Below are positions 1 through 5,416 of a stretch of 5,920 nucleotides of DNA, one piece after another (positions within the stretch are counted from its first letter, which is position 1; each line of letters starts with the position of its first letter). A program made the position numbers and the translations under genes. This stretch comes from an uncultured Anaerolineaceae bacterium. Lineage in GTDB: Bacteria; Chloroflexota; Anaerolineae; Anaerolineales; Anaerolineaceae. The notes under the pieces are model-generated. The model made no database searches. It had not been told where the DNA came from and was given only the letters and a program-made list of their open reading frames with translations. Where the stretch lies: NCBI GenBank assembly GCA_937920255.1, contig CALDSL010000360.1, positions 1-5,920 on the forward strand, in the 5' to 3' direction.

Positions 1-1
1 A

Positions 2-38
2 GTTTCAATCCTCTCTATCGAGGTGGGGGGATTCGAAT
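2..38 (-). CRISPR. Leader-proximal CRISPR repeat (single copy; array continues left of the window)
   Basis: On the minus strand this 37-nt unit begins ATTCGAATCC and ends GGATTGAAAC. Its 3' 8 nt, ATTGAAAC, are the typical crRNA 5' handle of many type III and type I repeats. Immediately before the handle is a small hairpin (CCTC, 6-nt loop, GAGG; positions 10-23), so Cas6-like cleavage at the stem base would leave exactly this handle. The two ends are imperfect inverted repeats (7 of 10 bases). Only one copy is visible, so the repeat's 5' boundary and conservation cannot be confirmed. Base 1 would be the first spacer base. The cas1-cas2 operon nearby supports the call. Confidence 0.78.
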
Positions 39-110
39 AGCTCCCAAAAAATCTCCCCCAATCGCTTCCAATTGCCATTATAGCACGTTTTTTTGCGAGC
101 GTGCGCAAGC
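39..110 (-). promoter_or_regulatory. Probable CRISPR leader with promoter -10 box
   Basis: This is the only AT-richer stretch near the left edge, with A and T runs, beside the CRISPR repeat on the side where the leader should lie. A perfect TATAAT reads on the minus strand at 77-82, 38 nt from the repeat, and would drive transcription leftward into the array. No good -35 hexamer sits at 16-18 nt; a weak TTGCGC is about 20 nt upstream. The leader's right-hand boundary is a guess. Confidence 0.5.
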
Positions 111-328
111 TCCGCGAGCACCTTTGAGATGAACGACCAAACTCCGATTTTCTCATCTACGCGCGCCGCCTGGCGCATTGGCCAACGCGCTGTAACGCGC
201 TCAATCGCCGCCCAGCTTCGCCGCGCGCCAGAATCGAGCGGAATGCGCGTTTTTTCGCGCCGCGCCGGCGTTTGCGCCCCCTCCACCGCGCGTGGTAGAG
301 TCAGGCGAACAGGAGCGGAAGTTCGGAT
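111..328. other. Intergenic region between CRISPR leader and WYL gene
   Basis: No convincing gene is seen here; open frames across it have atypical, low-complexity Arg/Ala/Ser composition. It contains a 10-bp tandem duplication (183-202, each half carrying AACGCGCT), a perfect GCGCG-T6-CGCGC inverted repeat (245-260), and a CCAC/GTGG dyad (283-295). The dyad lies just before a weak promoter-like pair, TTGCGC at 272-277 and TAGAGT at 296-301 with an 18-nt spacer, which could serve the plus-strand gene starting at 329. The regulatory reading is inference. Confidence 0.35.
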
Positions 329-1732
329 ATGCCAGAGGCTTCTTTTTCCACCCAACCCGATGCCCTCGCCGCCGCCCGGCAGCTATCTGACCACGCCTTT
401 CACCTGCTCTCCAGCGCGCGCTGGCTCGACCGGCCTTCCTACCGGCGCTGGCGCCGCCAGTTCCGCTGCCAGCGCCGGCCCCCGCCCGGTCGGCTGTCAT
501 TCTGGGCGCGGCTGCTGCAGGCCGCCGGGCTGCTCACCACCGACCGGCTCCCCCGCCCCACCCTGCTGCTGCCCGCCTGGCTGATGCGCGGCCCGCTGGA
601 ACAATCCGCCGGGCTGCTGGCCGCGTGGGTTAACATGCCGGAAACCGCGCGCACACGCCAGGTGCGCTCCAACCTCCTGCGCAGCTTGCGCCACAACCCG
701 CCAACCGGCCTCAAACCCTGGCAGCGCCGCGAGCTAAGCAGCCTGCGGCTGCTGGGCATGTGGCAGGAGGATGATCTCACCCCCCTCGGACGCGCCGCGC
801 TCAGCGGCCTGCCCACCCCTGCCGGCCAAACCGGCGGCGGCGCGGCGTGGACGATAGGCCTGTTCGCGCTGCAAACCAATCCCGCCGCGCGCGCCGACCT
901 GCTGTGGGATCTGGAAGCCTTCCTCCAGCCCTATCTGCCCGGGCGCTACCTGCTCACCCACGCCGCGCTGCGCGCCGCCGCCGCGCGTGGCGACCTGAAC
1001 GAGCTGTGCAGCATCCTCGAACAGGGCGCCGGGCACAAACTGCCGCCCGAACTGCGCCGCCGCATCCTCGGGCAGCCCACCACCCGCCTGCTGCGCGGTT
1101 GTGTGCTCGAATTCAGCAGCCCGTCAGAGCTGGCGCGCGCCCGCGCCAGCCCCACCCTGGCCCCCCTCCTGGAGCGCCTGCTCAGCACCCGGCATGTCCT
1201 GGCCGGTGAGGATGACATACCGGCGCTGCTGCGCGGGCTGCAGCGCTTGGGCATCCCGGTCGACGCCTCCGCCGCCCCACCCTCGCTCGTTGCGCCGCCC
1301 GCCGGGCTCACCCAGGAAGACTATGCGCATCTTTACCGCCTGGCGCTGGAGCACTCGACCCATCCGTCCGTATCTCCCGGACTGCTCGACCGCCTGGCGC
1401 AGAACGTGCCGCCGGCCGTACGCCGTGCAGCCCGCCGCCAGGCGCGCGGGCCGCAGCCGCCCCCCGCCGCGCCGCCCCCGCGCGCCATAGGCGCTCCGGT
1501 TCCGCTATGGCGCGTGCAGGAACTGCGCCGCCTGGCCAGCCTGGAAGAATCGGTCACCGTCTTATACCAGGCCGCCGGTGGCCAGCCGCCGCGCCGCCGG
1601 CATATCCTGCCGCTCCTGGTGGAGCAGCGCGGCCAGCAGTATTACCTGCTGGCCTTCTGCCACGAGCGCCGCGCCAACCGCACCTTCCGGCTCGACCGTA
1701 TGCTCATCGAGGGCGAGCGCGCTAAAAAATAA
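329..1732 (+). CDS. WYL-domain protein with XPB/Ssl2-N-like middle region, putative regulator
   Basis: The 467-aa protein has a recognisable C-terminal WYL-type domain (about residues 402-461): a hydrophobic strand VTVLYQ, then an HILPLL segment, the YYLLAFCHERR strand and the closing motif RTFRLDRML. The usual W-Y-L appears as Y-Y-L. Residues about 250-312 resemble the XPB/Ssl2 N-terminal-like domain often found with WYL. The N-terminal 240 residues are helical, rich in Arg, Leu and Ala, with no fold I can name, and a Pro/Ala linker (about 374-392) precedes the WYL part. WYL proteins are known ligand-sensing regulators, often in CRISPR and defence loci, so control of the array or cas operon is plausible but inferred. 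The ATG has a GGAAG about 7 nt upstream. The last 11 bp overlap the 3' end of cas2 on the other strand. Confidence 0.8.
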   Translation: MPEASFSTQPDALAAARQLSDHAFHLLSSARWLDRPSYRRWRRQFRCQRRPPPGRLSFWARLLQAAGLLTTDRLPRPTLLLPAWLMRGPLEQSAGLLAAWVNMPETARTRQVRSNLLRSLRHNPPTGLKPWQRRELSSLRLLGMWQEDDLTPLGRAALSGLPTPAGQTGGGAAWTIGLFALQTNPAARADLLWDLEAFLQPYLPGRYLLTHAALRAAAARGDLNELCSILEQGAGHKLPPELRRRILGQPTTRLLRGCVLEFSSPSELARARASPTLAPLLERLLSTRHVLAGEDDIPALLRGLQRLGIPVDASAAPPSLVAPPAGLTQEDYAHLYRLALEHSTHPSVSPGLLDRLAQNVPPAVRRAARRQARGPQPPPAAPPPRAIGAPVPLWRVQELRRLASLEESVTVLYQAAGGQPPRRRHILPLLVEQRGQQYYLLAFCHERRANRTFRLDRMLIEGERAKK

Positions 1733-2000
1733 AGATGGTGCGTTCCGGCAGCACCAGGCCCGTTCCAATCACCTCAATGCGCCCCACGTCGTTTTGCGAA
1801 ATGAAATACAGCCGGATGCTGTCGGTCTTTGATCCCATCTTTTTCAGTTTTTTGCGCAATTCATCCAGATCGGTCTTTTCCAGCCGGCATTCGAACACGC
1901 TGTACTGCACGTGCTCGCCATACCCTTCCAGCAGCTTCATCACCTTCGTGCGCCGCCGCGTGCTGGAAATATCGTAGCTGATCAGAACGAACTGTTTCAC
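1722..2000 (-). CDS. cas2: CRISPR-associated endonuclease Cas2
   Basis: This 92-aa protein has normal Cas2 length. It opens with the ferredoxin-like beta strand VLISYDIS, whose Asp10 is the conserved metal-site residue, followed by the R-rich turn STRRRTKVMKLLE and the conserved VQYSVFECRL strand. Cas2 is the structural dimer bridging two Cas1 dimers in the spacer integration complex. The start is GTG at 2000-1998, with GGGAGG (2010-2015) upstream; it begins 31 bp after cas1 ends, so it is the last gene of the minus-strand operon. Its stop overlaps the end of the convergent WYL gene by 11 bp, so there is no room for an independent terminator between them. Confidence 0.96.
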   Translation of the reverse strand: MKQFVLISYDISSTRRRTKVMKLLEGYGEHVQYSVFECRLEKTDLDELRKKLKKMGSKTDSIRLYFISQNDVGRIEVIGTGLVLPERTIFIF

Positions 2001-2031
2001 CCCGGCAATCCTCCCGGCAGCCAGGCAAAGC

Positions 2032-3102
2032 CTAGCGCGCCAGCAGCGGCGTATAACTCGCGGCCTCGCCGGTCACCAGCCGGGCCATGCTCTCCGCCTG
2101 GCGCGAAAAGATGCGCCGGTAAGACGTGCGCTCGCCCGGGAGCGGGTAGGCCACCACCTCGTTCACGCGTTCTTCATAGAGCTGCACCCAGCGCTTGCGC
2201 CATTCGTCGGTCAGGTACACCCCCTGGCCGGGCCGGTCGGAGCGGGAAGGCTGTTCCTCCTCGTCGTCCTCGCCATCCGCTTCGCCGGCAGGCGCGCCGC
2301 GAAAATCACGCGGGCTGATCATGCGCCGGTTGACCACCTGCAGCACCAGCGAATCGACGATCACCGGCCGGAACTCCTCCACCAGATCGAGCGCCATCGA
2401 GGGCCGCCCGTAATCCACAGCATGGAAGCATCCCAGATACGGGTCCAGGCCAATCATCTGGCAGGCCGCGATCATATCATTGAGCAGCAATGTATAACCA
2501 AAGGAGAGCAGCGCGTTGATCGGATCCGTGGGGGGATAATAGGCGCGGCGCTCGAAGCCCCACCCTCCCCCTCCTGGCGGCGGCGCGAGCAGGCGGCGAA
2601 AGATGGAAAAGTAGTTTTTGGCCGCCATGCCTTCCAAGCCGCGCAGTTCGTCCGCGTTGCCGGCCGATTCCACCCGCTTCTGCATCGCGTCCATTCCGGC
2701 CAGTTCTGGAGCAGCCCAGCCTGCGCCGTGCGCGTTGCGCCGCACCAGCGCGCGCTGGTTGTTCACCTTGCCAAGCACAATTGCCCGCGCCACGCCCAGC
2801 GCCTTGCCGGCGTCGGCCGTAAACAGGGCCTGGGCAAAACGCAACCGGCTGTGCTTGTGTTCGGGCCCGCTCACGCGCGAGACATAACGCCCCGAGCCGG
2901 TCAGGTAAACAATATCCACGCCTTTGCGCGTCAGCGCAAACATGGCGGCGGTTGTCACCCCCACGCCGCGGCCCACCAGCACCAGGCGGTCAACATGCAC
3001 CAGTGGAATTTCCTCCAGCACATCCTGGCCTTGCGTCAGCACCAGCCGTTCGCCCACCTTGCGCACCTGGGTGCCAGCTTTGGTCACATAGATCGTTGGC
3101 AT
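2032..3102 (-). CDS. cas1: CRISPR-associated integrase Cas1 (stand-alone, partner of adjacent RT)
   Basis: The 356-aa protein is a full Cas1. An N-terminal beta domain (residues 1-75, starting MPTIYVTKAG) is followed by the helical catalytic domain. Metal-site residues are visible: Glu157 in LRGLEGMAAKNYF, His227 in GCFHAVDYGRPS, and Asp239/Glu242 in ALDLVEEFRP. With Cas2 it integrates prespacers at the leader-repeat junction. An acidic low-complexity stretch (residues about 272-283) interrupts the C-terminal part. I chose the ATG at 3102 because homology begins there and a strong GGAGGAG (3111-3117) lies 8 nt upstream; the frame stays open to 3309, but that extension lies inside the RT gene in another frame and is not Cas1-like. 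The RT stop is only 5 bp upstream, so the two are likely translationally coupled. Confidence 0.96.
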   Translation of the reverse strand: MPTIYVTKAGTQVRKVGERLVLTQGQDVLEEIPLVHVDRLVLVGRGVGVTTAAMFALTRKGVDIVYLTGSGRYVSRVSGPEHKHSRLRFAQALFTADAGKALGVARAIVLGKVNNQRALVRRNAHGAGWAAPELAGMDAMQKRVESAGNADELRGLEGMAAKNYFSIFRRLLAPPPGGGGWGFERRAYYPPTDPINALLSFGYTLLLNDMIAACQMIGLDPYLGCFHAVDYGRPSMALDLVEEFRPVIVDSLVLQVVNRRMISPRDFRGAPAGEADGEDDEEEQPSRSDRPGQGVYLTDEWRKRWVQLYEERVNEVVAYPLPGERTSYRRIFSRQAESMARLVTGEAASYTPLLAR

Positions 3103-3107
3103 ATCCG

Positions 3108-4529
3108 CTACTCCTCCATCAACCGCCGCCTGCGCGGGCGCTCCGGACGGCACACGCTGATGGCGCCGCCCAGCCAGTTCACTTCTTCCGCGGGTGAGTA
3201 GATGCGCGTTTTTTCCGCGTTCAGCTTCAAGTGAATCCTGCTCAACGCCACGTATGCCTGGTTGTAGGCGCGTTCGGCCGCCATCTGCGTAGGGCCAAAC
3301 ACCACCCAATCGTCCGCGAAGCGCACCAGCGTCAACGCTGCCCGCGACATCGACACATCAAAAGCGTGCAGGTAGATATTCGCCAGCAGCGGAGAAAGCG
3401 GGCTGCCCTGCAGCACGCCCTGACCGACCGGCGCTACCCGGCGGTAGAGCACATAAGCCGCCGCGCCAATGCCCACCGCCGCGCCCACAAACCCGCCGCC
3501 GGCCAGCGCGCCGCGGCGCAGCAGTTCGCGCCCCGCCGCAGATTGCAGCTCGCGCGCCAGGCCCGACCCCAGGCGCAGCAGGGCAGGCCGCAGCCAGCCG
3601 GCCCCCAGCGCCGCGCCGGAAGCGATCAGCCCGCGCAGCGCCGATCCTCGAGCAAAGTCTTCGCCCTGGCGGCCATCCCAGTCCCAATCCGCGTAATCAT
3701 CCGGCTCAGCAGACTCATACCCGTAGCGTTCAGAACTGCGCGCCTCTCTCGCCTGCCACCCAGCGTCATCGCGCTCCTCATCCGCCCAATCGCCAGGTTG
3801 GGTCACTTTGGCGATGCTTCTTTTCACCTGGGTGGCAATCTGCCCGGTATTTTCCGCCAGCGACGGTCTGCGCGCGCGTGGGGGGCAGTTTTCCAAAATA
3901 CCCACGCTGACCCACTGCTGGACGAGCGCCAGAACGGCCGTATCTCTTACTTTCAATTCGATGCGCTTCAGCAAAAGCGCGTGGTCGAGCGAGTCGAAGC
4001 ATGACTCGATATCGCCATCCACCACCCAGCCGTTGCCGGCTGCGCGGATCTGATTGGCCTGCTCCAGCGCATTGCGCGTGGACAGCCCGGGGCGAAACCC
4101 GTACGAACAGGGCAGAAAGCCTGGCTCAAAAATCGGTTCCAGCACCTGCTGCGCTGCGCGCTGCGCCACCCGGTCCGAGACATTCAGAACCGCGATCTTG
4201 CGCACACCGCCGTTTTTCTTGGGCATGCCCGCCACCACGGGCGGCTGGGCACGGTACGTTCCGCGCAGCAGCGCGTGCCGTAAGGCGGAAAGCTGGGCCG
4301 GCAGTTCTCGCTCAAAATCGGCCAGCGAAACCCCATCCGGTCCGGATGAACGCGCCCGGCGCACCTGGGGAATATTGCCACGAACAGCGTGCCACGCGGC
4401 CAGCAAATTTTCCGGCGCGGCCAGCATTTGCATCAGGTTGTCGTTTTGGGCTTGCAACCGCAGCGTAGAGCCCCGTCGGCGCTTCTTTTCCGGTTCCAGT
4501 GGATCAAAAAGTGAATTTTCAGGTGTCAT
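3108..4529 (-). CDS. CRISPR-associated reverse transcriptase, group II intron-like, with large insertion
   Basis: The 473-aa protein carries the RT palm and fingers motifs in order: RT0 (SSGPDGVSLADFE, 61-73), RT1 (about 96-125), RT2 (SYGFRPGLST, within 132-155), RT3 (VVDGDIESCFDSLDH, 169-183, catalytic Asp173), RT4 (QGSPLSPLLANIYL, within 371-391), RT5 (RFADDWVVF, catalytic Asp406 and Asp407), RT6 and RT7 (VNWLGGAI). It stops soon after RT7, with no maturase domain X or HNH, unlike a mobile intron protein. Between RT3 and RT4, about 150 extra residues (216-365) replace a linker usually near 15. Its expected role is cDNA synthesis from RNA for spacer acquisition with Cas1-Cas2. I chose the ATG at 4529: it follows the upstream stop by 10 bp, with AGAGGG between. 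A GTG at 4568 would add 13 residues but lies inside the upstream gene with a weak ribosome site. Confidence 0.92.
   Translation of the reverse strand: MTPENSLFDPLEPEKKRRRGSTLRLQAQNDNLMQMLAAPENLLAAWHAVRGNIPQVRRARSSGPDGVSLADFERELPAQLSALRHALLRGTYRAQPPVVAGMPKKNGGVRKIAVLNVSDRVAQRAAQQVLEPIFEPGFLPCSYGFRPGLSTRNALEQANQIRAAGNGWVVDGDIESCFDSLDHALLLKRIELKVRDTAVLALVQQWVSVGILENCPPRARRPSLAENTGQIATQVKRSIAKVTQPGDWADEERDDAGWQAREARSSERYGYESAEPDDYADWDWDGRQGEDFARGSALRGLIASGAALGAGWLRPALLRLGSGLARELQSAAGRELLRRGALAGGGFVGAAVGIGAAAYVLYRRVAPVGQGVLQGSPLSPLLANIYLHAFDVSMSRAALTLVRFADDWVVFGPTQMAAERAYNQAYVALSRIHLKLNAEKTRIYSPAEEVNWLGGAISVCRPERPRRRRLMEE
3111..3117 (-). promoter_or_regulatory. Shine-Dalgarno of cas1, inside the RT 3' end
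   Basis: GGAGGAG on the minus strand, 8 nt before the ATG at 3102. It lies in the last codons of the RT gene, directly before its TAG. It settles the cas1 start and shows that RT and Cas1 are made as separate chains. Confidence 0.8.
3435..3884 (-). other. Insertion between RT motifs 3 and 4
   Basis: These codons encode RT residues about 216-365. The first part is polar; the middle (about 246-292) is rich in Asp, Glu, Trp and Tyr and looks disordered. Then come Ala/Leu/Gly-rich stretches and a 23-residue hydrophobic segment (340-362, positions 3444-3512), bracketed by Arg pairs, with closely spaced Gly and Ala as in a glycine-zipper membrane or packing helix. I recognise no named domain. The reading frame is intact, and the RT motifs on both sides are well preserved. 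Confidence 0.75.
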
Positions 4530-4539
4530 CTTACCCTCT
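4530..4539 (-). promoter_or_regulatory. Ribosome binding site of the RT gene
   Basis: The 10-nt gap between the upstream TGA and the RT ATG contains AGAGGG (4534-4539), 4 nt before the ATG. This favours the ATG at 4529 over the GTG at 4568. Confidence 0.6.
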
Positions 4540-4809
4540 TCAGACAGCAGGAGCGGTATCAGCCTCACCGGCCTCAGCAGCCGGCCAGGTTGCGCTCGCG
4601 CTCAGGACAATTTGTCCCGTATCCAGAAAGAACACCCAGCGGCAGGCATAACCAAACGTCAGATCAATGAGACGGTCGTTTTCCCTGGCTTTTCGCACCG
4701 CGCGCCGCATTGGGGCAGAGTCAAATCGCCCAACCGCCACCACCCGTTCGCGCGCCACCATGCCGCCGGGTCCGGCATCCCACAACCCAAGTGGATGATC
4801 AGGCCGCAC
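4540..4809 (-). CDS. RemA-like (DUF370) small protein
   Basis: From about residue 17 the 89-aa protein aligns with the RemA/DUF370 family (as I recall it): MVARERVVAVG, then SAPMRRAVRKAR, then DRLIDLTFG, then DTGQIVLSAS. RemA of Bacillus is a ring-forming DNA-binding activator. The second pair of DNA-contacting arginines I recall (Arg50, Arg51 in GRRTR) is replaced by Tyr54 and Ala55, while Arg22 corresponds to RemA Arg18. The GTG at 4809 has a strong AAGGAGG (4815-4821) 5 nt upstream and overlaps the end of the RNase H gene by 11 bp. The first 16 residues do not look like the family; an ATG at 4761 would give 73 aa but lacks a ribosome site. A family-like N-terminal motif occurs in another frame, so a frameshift is possible. 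Its position between RNase H and RT suggests a role in, or regulation of, the adaptation operon; that is inference. Confidence 0.75.
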   Translation of the reverse strand: MRPDHPLGLWDAGPGGMVARERVVAVGRFDSAPMRRAVRKARENDRLIDLTFGYACRWVFFLDTGQIVLSASATWPAAEAGEADTAPAV

Positions 4810-5272
4810 AGCCCCCTCCTTCGGCCAGGTTCTTCTGGCTGGCCTTCAGGTTCATCACCGCTTCCACTGCCAGCGCGTCGGCGATGCGGTTCTGCTCGCG
4901 CGGCACGTGCTGGAACTGCACTTCGCCAAAGCGCAGCACCACGCCGCGCAGCAAAAAGTTCAGCCGGCGCAGCTCCGGCGCGTGCACCTGCGCCATGCCG
5001 GTCATCTGGTCCACCAGCACCTGGCTGTCGCTGCACACCGTCAGCCGCAGCGGGCGAAACGCCTCCAGGCGGCGAAGGGCAAACAGCACGGCCGTGTACT
5101 CGGCCTCGTTGCAGGTCATCCCACGCGCCACGCCCTGCCACAGGTGCACGATCTTCCCCGTTTCGTCGTATACCACCGCGCCCACGCCGCTGATCCCGTA
5201 TAACGGTTGGATCGCGCCATCGGTATAGACCTTCCACACGCGCACTCTCGGTTTCCTTCGCAGATTGAACAT
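4799..5272 (-). CDS. RNase HI-family protein, first gene of the RT-cas1-cas2 operon
   Basis: The 157-aa protein is a single RNase H domain. The catalytic acidic residues are all present: Asp18 in VYTDGA, Glu58 in CNEAEYTAV, Asp82 in CSDSQVLVDQM and Asp132 in NRIADALA. The gene matches the stand-alone RNase HI / RVT_3 type, which cleaves RNA in RNA-DNA hybrids. There is no hybrid-binding domain and no signal peptide. The ATG at 5272 has AAGGGGG (5279-5285) 6 nt upstream. It overlaps the next gene by 11 bp and heads the five-gene operon. The context suggests it removes template RNA from cDNA made by the RT two genes downstream; a housekeeping RNase H that merely lies here is the alternative. 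Confidence 0.9.
   Translation of the reverse strand: MFNLRRKPRVRVWKVYTDGAIQPLYGISGVGAVVYDETGKIVHLWQGVARGMTCNEAEYTAVLFALRRLEAFRPLRLTVCSDSQVLVDQMTGMAQVHAPELRRLNFLLRGVVLRFGEVQFQHVPREQNRIADALAVEAVMNLKASQKNLAEGGGCAA
4815..4821 (-). promoter_or_regulatory. Shine-Dalgarno of the RemA-like gene
   Basis: AAGGAGG on the minus strand, 5 nt before the GTG at 4809 and within the last codons of the RNase H gene. It decides the GTG start and implies translational coupling. Confidence 0.65.
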
Positions 5273-5416
5273 GGCACACCCCCTTGATGCTTATCATACC
5301 GGCCGGTGCAAGCTGTACCCTGAGAAAATCTCACCATCCTGCGCCCAACATCGACGTTCTACAACCTCTTCCAATTTAGACCATCCCGGTTAGAATTCAT
5401 TAAGAGAACGATACGC
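5273..5416. promoter_or_regulatory. Divergent intergenic region with candidate promoters
   Basis: This 144-bp gap separates the leftward operon from the rightward LON gene, so both promoters should lie here. For the operon, TATGAT reads on the minus strand at 5293-5298 without a clear -35. A perfect 10-bp palindrome, ACCGGCCGGT (5298-5307), abuts it on the upstream side and is placed where an operator could act. For the LON gene, TAGAAT (5391-5396) lies 16 nt after a weak TTCCAA (5369-5374) on the plus strand. The boxes are weak matches and the calls are tentative. Confidence 0.35.

Noticed and set aside
83..110. T7 run (88-94) as a terminator
   Set aside because: No GC-rich stem precedes the T run on the plus strand, and on the minus strand it is an A run just upstream of TATAAT.
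245..260. GCGCG-T6-CGCGC inverted repeat as a terminator
   Set aside because: The T run is in the loop rather than after the stem, so it cannot work as an intrinsic terminator on either strand.
5..355. 116-codon minus-strand frame through the CRISPR repeat and leader
   Set aside because: It spans the repeat and the intergenic region, has no recognisable domain and conflicts with the leader promoter.
3103..3309. N-terminal extension of Cas1 that could suggest an RT-Cas1 fusion
   Set aside because: The frame differs from the RT frame, the extra residues match neither family, and a strong ribosome site precedes the ATG at 3102.
2422..4004. Plus-strand open frames of 257-259 codons antisense to cas1 and the RT
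   Set aside because: They read His/Arg/Ala-rich nonsense opposite well-recognised Cas1 and RT domains.
3108..4529. RT as a mobile group II intron or retron
   Set aside because: There is no maturase domain X or endonuclease domain, no intron domain V-like RNA was recognised nearby, and the gene is embedded between operon genes with coupled translation signals leading into cas1.
4054..5193. Long plus-strand open frame (379 codons) antisense to RT, RemA-like and RNase H genes
   Set aside because: Composition is Arg/Pro/Ser/Ala low complexity with no family motif, and it is wholly antisense to genes with intact catalytic motifs. Such shadows are expected at high GC.
4659..5297. 212-codon minus-strand frame overlapping the RNase H gene
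   Set aside because: It is a +1 shadow of the RNase H gene with Arg/Gly/Pro-rich composition; only its short LIIHLGCG stretch is noted as a possible frameshift trace.
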